From the NCBI GenBank assembly GCA_015232465.1, contig JADFZO010000014.1:1-40122 (forward strand): DNA of 40,122 nt, in the 5' to 3' direction. Shown one piece after another: positions 27,810 through 36,886 of the stretch (positions within the stretch are counted from its first letter, which is position 1; each line of letters begins with the position of its first letter). The notes beneath the pieces were generated by a model. It saw nothing but the letters and a program-made list of their open reading frames with translations. It did not search any database and was not told the DNA's origin. This stretch comes from Desulfamplus sp. (GTDB lineage: Bacteria; Desulfobacterota; Desulfobacteria; Desulfobacterales; Desulfobacteraceae). Both the position numbers and the translations under genes were made by a program.

Positions 27810-29666
27810 ATGTGCGGAATTAACGGTATTCTCCATTTTGAGTCTGATAGGCAAGTAGCACCAGAGCTTATTAAAGCTATGTCTGATAAACTTATCCATC
27901 GTGGTCCAGATGACGATGGAATTTACACAGATGGAGCTTTGGGGCTTGGCTTTAGAAGGTTATCTATAATCGATCTTGCAACGGGACAGCAGCCTCTATT
28001 TAACGAAGATCGATCTATCTCTTGCGTCTGCAATGGCGAGATTTTTAATTACAAAGCGTTGCGTGCTGAGTTGGAAAGCATGGGACACCGTTTTCGCTCA
28101 TTTACTGATGTCGAGGTGTTGCCACATCTTTACGAAGAGATGGGACCAGATATGGTCAACCGTTTGGTAGGGCAATTTGCATTTGCAATTTACGATAAAA
28201 ATAGAGGTAAACTTCTTCTTGCAAGGGATCACGTTGGTATTGCACCGCTATTTTACACGATTTTTGATAAAAGTTTGATATTTGCATCAGAAATCAAGGC
28301 TATTTTAAGCTATCCTCAAATCCCTCGAAAAGTTAATATGACAACACTTGACCAGATATTGACATTTCCCGGACCAATCAGCCCAAACACCATGTTTGAG
28401 AATATAAATTCAGTACCTCCGGGTCATCTTGTTTTGGTAGAAGATGCAAACGTGAAAGTTCGTCAATATTGGGATTTAACATACCCTAAAGCTGATGAGA
28501 TCAATTTAGAAGCAACAGAGACAGATTGCATTGATAGAATTGAAACAGCTCTTAAACAGGCAGTTGAGAGAAGATTGCAAGCTGACGTGCCAGTTGGTTT
28601 TTATTTAAGCGGAGGGTTGGACTCATCTTTGGTCGCATCATTTATTTCGCAAATTCAGCAAGAGAAACGTCATTCGTTCTCGATTGGATTTACACAATCA
28701 AACATTGATGAGCGTCATTATCAGCATATTATGGCTACTCAAGTTGGCTCTTTACACCACGAAACTCTTTTTGATTTTCACCACATAGCAGATCGGTTAA
28801 AGCAGGCTGTTTATCACGCTGAAACGCCTCTTAAAGAGTCTTACAACACATGCTCTATTGTATTGTCAGAGCTGGTGCGGAAAAATCAGATAAAAGTTGT
28901 ACTTACTGGTGAAGGGGCAGACGAGCTTTTTGCTGGTTATGTGGGGTATAGGTTTGATATTGAACGAGGCTCTGCTGCCTCATCAATGGCTGATGTTGAT
29001 GAGATGCTTGATCAAGAGATACGACAGAGAGTTTGGGGTGATCCGCAATTTTTGTATGAACGCAATTTTTATCTATTTAACGAAATCAAGCAGGCGATCT
29101 ACTCAAATGATATTGCCTTATCCTTAAACGATTTTGACTGCACAAATAGAGCTGTAATATTGCATGAGAGGATTAAAGGGCTTCACCCTGTCCATAAACG
29201 CTCTTATGTTGATTTTAAACTTCGCATTGCAGATCATCTGCTGGCTGATCATGGTGATAGAGCAGCGTTTGCCAATTCAGTTGAGGCTCGTTACCCATTT
29301 TTAGATGTTGATCTTATTGACGCTGTTACGACTCTGCCTCCTCATCTTTTAATACATAACGGAGTCGAAAAATATCTGTTAAAAAAGATGGCTCAACGTC
29401 ATCTGCCAGAGGCTATAACTAATCGTACCAAATTTGCCTTTGTAGCGCCGGGAAGCCCTTATCTTCTCCGTCAGCAGATTGAATGGATTGAGGATATTCT
29501 CTCATTTGAGACAATTAAACGGCAGGGCTATTTTAACCCAGAGACTGTCGAAAACTTAAAAAAAATATACAGAGATGATGGCTTTACACTTAGTCAGACA
29601 TTTGAAAATGATCTACTGATGATTGTGTTGACTTTTGGCGTTTTTTTGGAGTTGTTTAATATTTAG
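27810..29666 (+). CDS. asnB: Asparagine synthetase (glutamine-hydrolysing) AsnB-type amidotransferase
   Basis: This is a 618-residue, full-length two-domain enzyme. The N-terminal class II glutaminase begins MCGINGIL with nucleophile Cys2 and contains HRGPDDDG, FRRLSIIDLATGQQPL and CNGEIFNY. The C-terminal synthetase has the ATP-pyrophosphatase loop YLSGGLDSSLVASFI near 267 and LTGEGADELFAGY. Family knowledge: it adenylates a carboxylate (Asp in primary metabolism) and forms an amide with ammonia from glutamine; homologs in peptide clusters amidate or join product carboxylates. Its place between two halves of one NRPS module suggests a role in product or precursor amidation. Housekeeping asparagine supply cannot be excluded. 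The gene follows hicB by 39 bases. Confidence 0.93.
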   Translation: MCGINGILHFESDRQVAPELIKAMSDKLIHRGPDDDGIYTDGALGLGFRRLSIIDLATGQQPLFNEDRSISCVCNGEIFNYKALRAELESMGHRFRSFTDVEVLPHLYEEMGPDMVNRLVGQFAFAIYDKNRGKLLLARDHVGIAPLFYTIFDKSLIFASEIKAILSYPQIPRKVNMTTLDQILTFPGPISPNTMFENINSVPPGHLVLVEDANVKVRQYWDLTYPKADEINLEATETDCIDRIETALKQAVERRLQADVPVGFYLSGGLDSSLVASFISQIQQEKRHSFSIGFTQSNIDERHYQHIMATQVGSLHHETLFDFHHIADRLKQAVYHAETPLKESYNTCSIVLSELVRKNQIKVVLTGEGADELFAGYVGYRFDIERGSAASSMADVDEMLDQEIRQRVWGDPQFLYERNFYLFNEIKQAIYSNDIALSLNDFDCTNRAVILHERIKGLHPVHKRSYVDFKLRIADHLLADHGDRAAFANSVEARYPFLDVDLIDAVTTLPPHLLIHNGVEKYLLKKMAQRHLPEAITNRTKFAFVAPGSPYLLRQQIEWIEDILSFETIKRQGYFNPETVENLKKIYRDDGFTLSQTFENDLLMIVLTFGVFLELFNI

Positions 29667-29687
29667 CTTATCGAAGTTTAACAAAGT

Positions 29688-29691
29688 GGAG
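29688..29691 (+). promoter_or_regulatory. Shine-Dalgarno GGAG for the second NRPS gene
   Basis: GGAG at 29688-29691 lies 6 bases before ATG 29698, the start that gives a normal adenylation-domain N-terminus. An upstream in-frame TTG at 29635 would add 21 non-homologous residues inside asnB and is rejected. Confidence 0.6.
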
Positions 29692-29697
29692 ATAAAT

Positions 29698-32600
29698 ATG
29701 GATAAAAAAATTCTACACCGAGTGTTTGAACATATAGCAGCACGTTTTCCAGATAGAGTTGCAGTTGAAGAGGAGTCGCGTAGTATATCGTATAGGGATT
29801 TGAACAGAGGGGCAAATCAAATAGCCTATGCTCTAAAAGAGATGGGGGTAAAATCGGAAGTTGTGGTTGGTCTATCTCTTCCAGCAGGTATTGATTATAT
29901 AATGAGTGTAATTGCTGTGCAAAAGGCAGGGGGAGTCTTCATGCCCTTAGATGCAGATGCCCCGCCAAAAAGGCTTGAATTTATGCTAAATAAAACTGAG
30001 CCTCAAATTATTTTAACCAAAGATAAGTTAGCAGAGATAAATAGTGAAAAAAATAGATTCTCTGATGCAAATCTTGACGAAACTCCTGATCCGCAAGCAC
30101 CAAATTACATCATATTTACATCTGGCTCAACAGGAGAGCCAAAGGCAATTTTAGGAAAACTTGTCTCTCTAAGCCACTTTATTAATTGGGAAATATCTGC
30201 ATTTGGTTTTGATGACAATGTGAAGGTAAGCCTATTTGCCCCTACTACATTTGACGTGTCGTTTCGCGATATTTTTGTTCCTCTTCTTGCTGGTGGAACT
30301 CTTTGCATACCAAACCTTGAGACCATGAGAAATATACCGCAACTTGTCGATTGGATGACACGCTCTGGATTGAGCTTGGTACACTGTGTTCCAACTATGT
30401 TTCGTCTTATTAGAAAGGAGCTAAAGGCACGAAAAAGCGTAAATGCTAACTACGAACCTCTACCTCAACTAAAAAATATCCTGTTGGCAGGTGAGGCTCT
30501 TTATGGTGCTGATGTTATTGAGTGGATTGAGCTTGTAGAAGATAGGATCGCACTTACAAACCTTTACGGACCATCTGAGACCACGTTAGCCAAAATTCAC
30601 TATCGAATTAAAGAGAGACCAACTGAACCTAATCGCATTATCCCTTTAGGCGAACCTATTAGCAATACTGCGATTCTTATTTTAAAAGATAATCGCCTCT
30701 GCAAAGTTGGAGAGATTGGAGAGATTCATATAAAGACCCCATTTATGAGTCATGGATACTACAAAGACAACGAACTTACAGCTAAATGTTTTATCCAAAA
30801 TCCGCTTACTACTGAGCATGATATTATCTATAAAACTGGTGATTTAGGGCGTTATCAGCAGGATCGACAAGTGGAGTTTATCGGACGACTTGACAGTCAA
30901 GTTAAGATTAACGGAATTCGTATTGAGTTGGCAGAAATAGAGAGCAATCTATTTGCCCATGAAGCTATTGAACGCCCTGTAGTTGTAGCACATGCAACAT
31001 CAAATAGTGAAAATAGATTGGTCTGTTACTACACTTTAAAAGAGGGGATCTCTTCTGAAGATAGCAGGGTATCATCATCTGGTTTGCGTCAATTTTTATC
31101 TCAATTTTTGCCATCTTATATGATTCCATCGTTTTTTGTTCAACTAAATTCCTTTCCACTTAACATAAACGGAAAAATTGACAGAAGAAGACTTCCCAAA
31201 CCTGAAGATTTAATCTATGACCGTATCCCTTATGCAGCTCCAGAAAATGAGGCAGAAAAACGGTTAGCCTCAATATATGGCGAAGTTCTGGGTATTGAAC
31301 GAGTTGGCGTAAATACCCCATTTTTTGAACTTGGTGGCAACTCATTAAATGCAATCAGAATAATATCGCGTATTTTTGCCGAATTTCGTATAGAGGTTGC
31401 AATACGTGATTTTTTTGATAATCCATCAATACGACATCTTGCCAAAATTTTAGAGCGTATTATCCCAACAAGTAGTGATACTGATAAAGACCATATTGAG
31501 CCGATTGCTCAAGCTGATAACTATCTTGTATCTCACGCACAAAGAAGATTGTGGATTTTTGAGCAGTTGGATCCCAATTTTATTGCCTATAACATTCCGG
31601 GTGCGTACTTAATCAAGGGTGATCTTAATATAAATAGCATTACTGAGGCATTTAGAGCAGTAATTAGAAGGCATGAATCGTTACGCACAACTTTTAAGAT
31701 AATTGATGGAGAGCCACGTCAGGTTATACATAAAGAGGTGGAATTTAACCTTCCAATTAACGATCTTACTAAGAAATTCGATAAAGCAGCCTCAATAGAG
31801 CAAGTTAAAGCAGAGTTGGCTAAAGATGCAGCGAAAGCCTTTAATCTTGAAAAGGGGCCTCTTATGAGGGTAAGGCTCTTTAAAGTTGCAGATAAAGAGC
31901 ATGTTATTGGCGTTAATGTTCACCATATTGTAACTGATGCACTCTCACAAGATATTTTTATGAGCGAGCTTTTAACCTACTATTCGGCAATTGAAGAAGC
32001 TCGTAAAGATGGCTCTAATAAGGGTTATATTGATCCATTTGTGCCTCTTACAATTCACTATAAAGATTATGTGGCATGGCACAATATTCAGGAGCAAGGG
32101 GCAAAGATGCAGGCTGCAAGAAGCTATTGGCAAAACAAACTATCTGGGGAGCTACCCATATTAAATCTGCCTACTGATTACCCTCGTCCAATGATGCAGA
32201 CAGCGAACGGAGATCGATTAACTTTTGAGTTTGATCCTGATATTTACCAAAGACTTATTGAATTTGGAAAAGAGCGTCAATCAACTATTTTTATGCTATT
32301 AACAGCCTTAATCAAGACTCTTATTTATCGCTACACAGGACAAGAAGACATAATAATTGGAACACCGATTGCATCTCGTACTCATACTGACTTAGAAAAT
32401 CAGATTGGTCTTTATATAAATATGCTTGCTCTAAGAGATAATGTTTCAGCTAAAGATGACTTTGATAGTTTTCTTTCTCGTGTTCGTAAAACATCTACTG
32501 AGGCTTTTGAATATCAGATATATCCGTTTGACAGATTAGTTGGAGATTTAGCAATAGAGAGAGATTTAAGTCGAAATGTTGGTTTTGATGTTATGTTGGT

Positions 32601-35600
32601 TTTTCATAACAAAGATAGAGAGATGCCATCTGTTGAAGGATTGACAGCAGAGGTTTTAGATTTTTTAAATCCTACTGCTAAATACGATTTAACTTTCACT
32701 TTTGGAGCAGGCACAGATAGCTTATCTATGGAGATTGAGTACAACACTGATCTCTTTTTAAAAGAGCGTATTGTTCGACTTGCATCGCATATATCGGTTC
32801 TAACTAAAAGCGTTCTTTCTACTCCAAAAGAGCCTATCTACTCTCTTGAAATTATGACACCAGAGGAAAAAGAGCTTGTCCTTTTTGGATTTAATCGAAC
32901 TGAAATACCATATCCAAAAGACAAAACCGTAACTGAACTTGTTGAAGAGAATGCTGCCCGTTATCCTAATGACATCGCAATAGCTTTTGAAGATAAAACT
33001 ATCTCATACAGTGAGTTAAATTATCTTGGCAATAGCCTTGCGTATAGGCTTCTTTCAGATTTTGATCTTAAAAAAGAAGATGTTGTGGCTGTGATTATGG
33101 AAAAAAGTCACTTAGTTCCAGCAGCTATGTTTGCATCTCTTAAAACTGGTGCTGCTTATGTTGGGATAAATCTATCCAATCCTCCAGATAGAATAAAATT
33201 TATACTCAAAGATACTGGCTGCAAGGTTATATTAACTGATGAAAATGTGATGCGAGATAAACTCTCAAAAATAGATGATCTCTGCCCTGTTATTGATGTT
33301 CCTCAATTTTTCGACAAAATCTCTAATAATAGCACAGCTTCTAAGGCTCTTGAGAATCCAAAAGTTGAACGAAGTAGCAGTGATCTTGGATTTGTCATTT
33401 ACACATCTGGCTCTACTGGTCTTCCTAAAGGGACGCTTTTAGAGCATCGTCAGATGATGAGGCTCATCTATAAACCTGATGGTCTTATCTTAAAACGTGG
33501 CGTAACTATGGCTCAAACTACGGCATTTTCGTTTGATGTCCATGTGTTTGAGATTTGGGGAGGGCTTATAAATGGCTGCACTGTTTGCGTGCCTCCTGAA
33601 TCTGCAATACTTGAAGCCCCCAAAATGAAGAGATACATACAGGGGCATAAAATTAAAACCATGTGGCTGACAACCAGCCTTTTTAACCAGTTTGTAGAGG
33701 CAGATATATCAATGTTTAAGGGGGTAGAGCAGCTTCTTGTTGGTGGTGAAAAGTTATCGACTCCACATATAAACCGAGTTAAAGAGGCGTATCCACAAAT
33801 TCGACTCTTTAACGGATACGGTCCAACAGAAAATTCCATCTACACCACGCTTTTTGAGATTGAAAAACTATATCCAAACGAGATTCCAATTGGAAGACCA
33901 AGTGCGAACTCAAAGATAACTATTTTAGATGCAAATAACCAGCCAGTTCCAGTTGGAATACCGGGTGAGCTTTGTGCGTGGGGAGATGGTATTTGCAGGG
34001 GGTACTTAAATAGACCAGAGTTAAATGAGACAAAGTTCTCTTATCACCCGTTATTTCCTAATGAGAGAATGTATAGAATTGGCGATATGGGCAGTTGGGA
34101 CTCTGACGGTATTATGCACTATTTTGGTCGCAATGATGATCAGGTCAAGGTTCGTGGTTATCGCATCGAACTTGGTGAGATCACAAACGCACTTATAGAG
34201 CACCCTGATATTAATCAGGCTATTGTTATGGTTCGAGTGCTTGAAGATGGCTTTAATAAAGAGCTTGTAGCATACTTTACAGCTTCTAAAGACTCATTAA
34301 AAATGCTTAACGCACAGGCTATGCGCACCTTTTTGTCAGAGAGGCTGCCGGGTTACATGATTCCTGCCCATTTTGTACCTTTAGAGCGTATGCCTCTAAA
34401 TCCTTCTGGAAAAGTTGATAGAACTAATCTTCCTTCACCAGATGTTGCTTTATCACAATCTAATAAAGCTGATGATGCGACAGATAGAGACGATAAAACT
34501 ACTCATACACCTTCTGAAAAGATGCTTTTACGTGTGTGGCAAAAGATTCTTGGTCTTTCTGATATAGGTATTTTTGATAACTACTTTAACTTAGGCGGAG
34601 ATTCGATTAAAGCTATTCAGATGGTCTCGTTGCTTGCACGAGAAAATCAGCTGATTGAGGTTCGCGATATTTTCCAAAATCCAACTATATCTGATTTAGC
34701 ACGACATGTTCGTCCAGCAAAGATTATGGTTGATCAATCTGCTGTTAGTGGCACTGTGCCTCTGAGTGCTGTGCAAAGATGGTTTTTTACCCACCATAAA
34801 AACGATCTTCACCACTTTAATCAGGCTCAATTGATACTCTCTTCAGAAGAGATGGATCATATTGCGTTAGAAAAAGCTCTTGTTGCAGTTCAAAACCACC
34901 ATGACGCTCTACGTATGAGATTTAACATAGTTAAAGATGGAGATATAATCCAAGAAAATCAAGGAGTTGATCTTCCTCTTGACTTCTCGTTCCTTGATTT
35001 AAGAGGCGAGCTAAACCCAGAGAGTTCACTATTAAAAATAACGAATTTGGTTCAATCGCAAATAGATTTAAACGGTCCGCTTATGAAATCGCGTCTAATC
35101 AGAATGGAAGATGGAGATCGTCTCCTGTTAGTACTTCACCACCTGATAGTTGATGGTCTATCTTGGCGTATTTTATCAGAAGATATAGAGACTGCATACA
35201 GGCAGATTAAAGCTGGAGAAGAGGTTAGCCTACCTGCTAAAACTCACAGCTTTAAAACATGGGCGGAAAAGGTAAATCAGTTTGCAACTGATTCTGAACT
35301 GATGAAAGAGATTGAGTATTGGAAATCAGTTGAAAATCATAATGTTGCAACCCTGCCTCTTAATGGAGAGAGTGCTGTTCAAGGGCTGGTTTATCAACGC
35401 GATACAGCCACTTTAAATATCTATCTTGATCCAGAGCACACAAGCAATCTTCTTAGCACTGCCCATCAAACTTTACGAACACAGACAAATGATCTGTTGC
35501 TTACAGCACTTGCACGGGCGTTGTCAACGTGGCACTCTTTTCCCGCAACGCTCATAAATTTAGAGGGGCACGGCAGAGAGGAAATTTTTAAAGATATTGA

Positions 35601-36138
35601 TATAAATCGTACTGTGGGGTGGTTTACTACGATGTATCCTGTGGTTATTGATCTACCTAAAACTGACGATATTTCTTATCAGGTTAAACATATAAAAGAG
35701 ACGCTACGCAAAGTTCCTAAAAACGGATTTGGTTATGGGGTTTTGCGATATTTATCTCAAAAGTTGGAGCAATCGACTCTTCTTCCAGCCATAAGTTTTA
35801 ACTACTTAGGTCGATTTGACACTGATATTGCACAAGGATTTACAATAGCTAAAGAGAGTGCTGGTCAGTGCATTGGAAATGAGGTTGAGATAACTCAAGA
35901 TATTGATATAAATGCCATTGTAACAGAAAATGGCTTAGAGATAGCTTTGACCTACAATACAAAAGCCTTGCGTGAAAACGATATGCAAAATCTTTTGGAA
36001 ACCTTTAAATCAGAGTTGGAAACTGTAATTGATCATCTCATTAATAAGGCAGAAGCGACTCTCACACCAAGCGATATTGATTTTGATGGTCTGGGGATTG
36101 ATGAACTTGATAAGGTGTTAGATGGGATAAAAGGATAA
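29698..36138 (+). CDS. Nonribosomal peptide synthetase: A - PCP - C - A - PCP - E
   Basis: This is a 2146-residue protein. It starts directly with an A domain (FTSGSTGEPKA near 140; pocket read by eye as D-V-R-H-L-A-L-L-A, substrate uncertain), then a PCP (Ser549 in GGNSL) and a C domain whose HHxxxDG motif reads HHIVTDA (His742). A second A domain follows (YTSGSTGLPKG at 1235; pocket D-V-F-W-L-G-G-I-Y, close to codes I recall for Val), then a PCP (Ser1636 in GGDSI) and an E domain (HHLIVDGLSW at 1814, LEGHGRE, FNYLG). The missing first C domain is at the end of the 18996-27212 protein, so one module is split between them. The C-terminus TPSDIDFDGLGIDELDKVL resembles a donor communication domain. 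There is no thioesterase, so the chain should pass to another synthetase not in this window. Confidence 0.95.
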   Translation: MDKKILHRVFEHIAARFPDRVAVEEESRSISYRDLNRGANQIAYALKEMGVKSEVVVGLSLPAGIDYIMSVIAVQKAGGVFMPLDADAPPKRLEFMLNKTEPQIILTKDKLAEINSEKNRFSDANLDETPDPQAPNYIIFTSGSTGEPKAILGKLVSLSHFINWEISAFGFDDNVKVSLFAPTTFDVSFRDIFVPLLAGGTLCIPNLETMRNIPQLVDWMTRSGLSLVHCVPTMFRLIRKELKARKSVNANYEPLPQLKNILLAGEALYGADVIEWIELVEDRIALTNLYGPSETTLAKIHYRIKERPTEPNRIIPLGEPISNTAILILKDNRLCKVGEIGEIHIKTPFMSHGYYKDNELTAKCFIQNPLTTEHDIIYKTGDLGRYQQDRQVEFIGRLDSQVKINGIRIELAEIESNLFAHEAIERPVVVAHATSNSENRLVCYYTLKEGISSEDSRVSSSGLRQFLSQFLPSYMIPSFFVQLNSFPLNINGKIDRRRLPKPEDLIYDRIPYAAPENEAEKRLASIYGEVLGIERVGVNTPFFELGGNSLNAIRIISRIFAEFRIEVAIRDFFDNPSIRHLAKILERIIPTSSDTDKDHIEPIAQADNYLVSHAQRRLWIFEQLDPNFIAYNIPGAYLIKGDLNINSITEAFRAVIRRHESLRTTFKIIDGEPRQVIHKEVEFNLPINDLTKKFDKAASIEQVKAELAKDAAKAFNLEKGPLMRVRLFKVADKEHVIGVNVHHIVTDALSQDIFMSELLTYYSAIEEARKDGSNKGYIDPFVPLTIHYKDYVAWHNIQEQGAKMQAARSYWQNKLSGELPILNLPTDYPRPMMQTANGDRLTFEFDPDIYQRLIEFGKERQSTIFMLLTALIKTLIYRYTGQEDIIIGTPIASRTHTDLENQIGLYINMLALRDNVSAKDDFDSFLSRVRKTSTEAFEYQIYPFDRLVGDLAIERDLSRNVGFDVMLVFHNKDREMPSVEGLTAEVLDFLNPTAKYDLTFTFGAGTDSLSMEIEYNTDLFLKERIVRLASHISVLTKSVLSTPKEPIYSLEIMTPEEKELVLFGFNRTEIPYPKDKTVTELVEENAARYPNDIAIAFEDKTISYSELNYLGNSLAYRLLSDFDLKKEDVVAVIMEKSHLVPAAMFASLKTGAAYVGINLSNPPDRIKFILKDTGCKVILTDENVMRDKLSKIDDLCPVIDVPQFFDKISNNSTASKALENPKVERSSSDLGFVIYTSGSTGLPKGTLLEHRQMMRLIYKPDGLILKRGVTMAQTTAFSFDVHVFEIWGGLINGCTVCVPPESAILEAPKMKRYIQGHKIKTMWLTTSLFNQFVEADISMFKGVEQLLVGGEKLSTPHINRVKEAYPQIRLFNGYGPTENSIYTTLFEIEKLYPNEIPIGRPSANSKITILDANNQPVPVGIPGELCAWGDGICRGYLNRPELNETKFSYHPLFPNERMYRIGDMGSWDSDGIMHYFGRNDDQVKVRGYRIELGEITNALIEHPDINQAIVMVRVLEDGFNKELVAYFTASKDSLKMLNAQAMRTFLSERLPGYMIPAHFVPLERMPLNPSGKVDRTNLPSPDVALSQSNKADDATDRDDKTTHTPSEKMLLRVWQKILGLSDIGIFDNYFNLGGDSIKAIQMVSLLARENQLIEVRDIFQNPTISDLARHVRPAKIMVDQSAVSGTVPLSAVQRWFFTHHKNDLHHFNQAQLILSSEEMDHIALEKALVAVQNHHDALRMRFNIVKDGDIIQENQGVDLPLDFSFLDLRGELNPESSLLKITNLVQSQIDLNGPLMKSRLIRMEDGDRLLLVLHHLIVDGLSWRILSEDIETAYRQIKAGEEVSLPAKTHSFKTWAEKVNQFATDSELMKEIEYWKSVENHNVATLPLNGESAVQGLVYQRDTATLNIYLDPEHTSNLLSTAHQTLRTQTNDLLLTALARALSTWHSFPATLINLEGHGREEIFKDIDINRTVGWFTTMYPVVIDLPKTDDISYQVKHIKETLRKVPKNGFGYGVLRYLSQKLEQSTLLPAISFNYLGRFDTDIAQGFTIAKESAGQCIGNEVEITQDIDINAIVTENGLEIALTYNTKALRENDMQNLLETFKSELETVIDHLINKAEATLTPSDIDFDGLGIDELDKVLDGIKG

Positions 36139-36149
36139 AAACAAGAAAT

Positions 36150-36374
36150 ATGGAAACCATAGAATTTGAAGCACAGATTGATAAGAATGGTTTTATTTAT
36201 ATGCCAGAGAAATTCAAATCTGCTTATGGGCAAATAGCACGTTTGGTTGTTCTCTTGCCAGAACGTGATATTTCCCTAAAGAAAAGGCGGCAGCAGGGAA
36301 GTGCTAAAGGAATCCTCCATGTAATCTCAGAAGACGATGAACACCTTGACGATTTCAAGGAATATATGCCATGA
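36150..36374 (+). CDS. Antitoxin of a VapBC-type pair (DUF2281-like)
   Basis: This is a 74-residue protein with the layout of small PIN-linked antitoxins: an N-terminal beta-rich segment TIEFEAQIDKNGFIYMPEKF followed by a charged linker and the tail GSAKGILHVISEDDEHLDDF ending in KEYMP. Homologs insert this tail into the PIN active site. It starts 11 bases after the NRPS stop and overlaps the toxin by four bases (ATGA), the usual antitoxin-first order of VapBC. The DNA-binding part is short, so autoregulation is uncertain. Confidence 0.82.
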   Translation: METIEFEAQIDKNGFIYMPEKFKSAYGQIARLVVLLPERDISLKKRRQQGSAKGILHVISEDDEHLDDFKEYMP

Positions 36375-36760
36375 ATCTGTTATTAGATACACAGGCTTTA
36401 CTATGGTTTATTTTAGACGATTCAAGATTGAGTAAAAAGGCACTTAATCTGATTCTTGAAACAAAAGGGTTCGTTTTAGTAAGTCCAGCAAGCATCTGGG
36501 AGATTGCCATCAAGATTAGTCTTGGCAAATATAAGCTGACAGGAGATTTCCAACAGTTTTGGGATAACCAATTCCATATCAATGATTTAAAACTGTTACC
36601 CGTTTCTGTAGCACATGTTGCAAGAATTGTTAATTTACCATATCATCATCGTGATCCTTTTGACCGTTTGATTATTGCCCAATCTCTTATGGAAAAAATT
36701 CCAGTTGTGAGCAGTGATGCTATGTTCGATATTTATAGTGGAGTAGATCGGATATGGTGA
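36371..36760 (+). CDS. vapC: PIN-domain ribonuclease toxin, VapC family
   Basis: This is a 129-residue PIN protein. The four acidic positions that bind the catalytic metal are all present: Asp6 in LLLDTQALLWF, Glu44 in SIWEIAIK, Asp95/Asp98 in HHRDPFDRLIIAQ and Asp116 in VSSDAMFDIY. The length and motif spacing are those of the VapC subgroup paired with DUF2281-type antitoxins. Family knowledge: such toxins cleave tRNA or rRNA when the antitoxin is lost. The toxin looks intact. It lies between the last NRPS gene and the promoter of the KAS III operon. Confidence 0.92.
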   Translation: MNLLLDTQALLWFILDDSRLSKKALNLILETKGFVLVSPASIWEIAIKISLGKYKLTGDFQQFWDNQFHINDLKLLPVSVAHVARIVNLPYHHRDPFDRLIIAQSLMEKIPVVSSDAMFDIYSGVDRIW

Positions 36761-36824
36761 ACTCATCTCGTGAAGTTATACAAGCATTTCAAACTACGAA
36801 ATTAAAAGAATTGACTCTGACTAT

Positions 36825-36853
36825 TTTACAGAAGAGTAAGTAACTCTTATAAT
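36825..36853 (+). promoter_or_regulatory. Sigma70-like promoter for the KAS III operon
   Basis: TTTACA (36825-36830, 5 of 6 to TTGACA) is separated by exactly 17 bases from a perfect TATAAT (36848-36853). Transcription would start near 36860, about 27 bases before ATG 36887. AAGGAT (36875-36880) serves as ribosome site. It is the best promoter-like sequence I found in the window. Confidence 0.6.
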
Positions 36854-36886
36854 ATCATGTAATCTTATTTCAATAAGGATATATTA

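Noticed and set aside
29635-29697. TTG start extending the second NRPS by 21 codons
   Set aside because: It lies within asnB, adds non-homologous residues, and ATG 29698 has a good GGAG site.
36754-36843. 29-codon frame overlapping the end of vapC
   Set aside because: Too short, no recognisable motif, and it overlaps the -35 element of the KAS III promoter.
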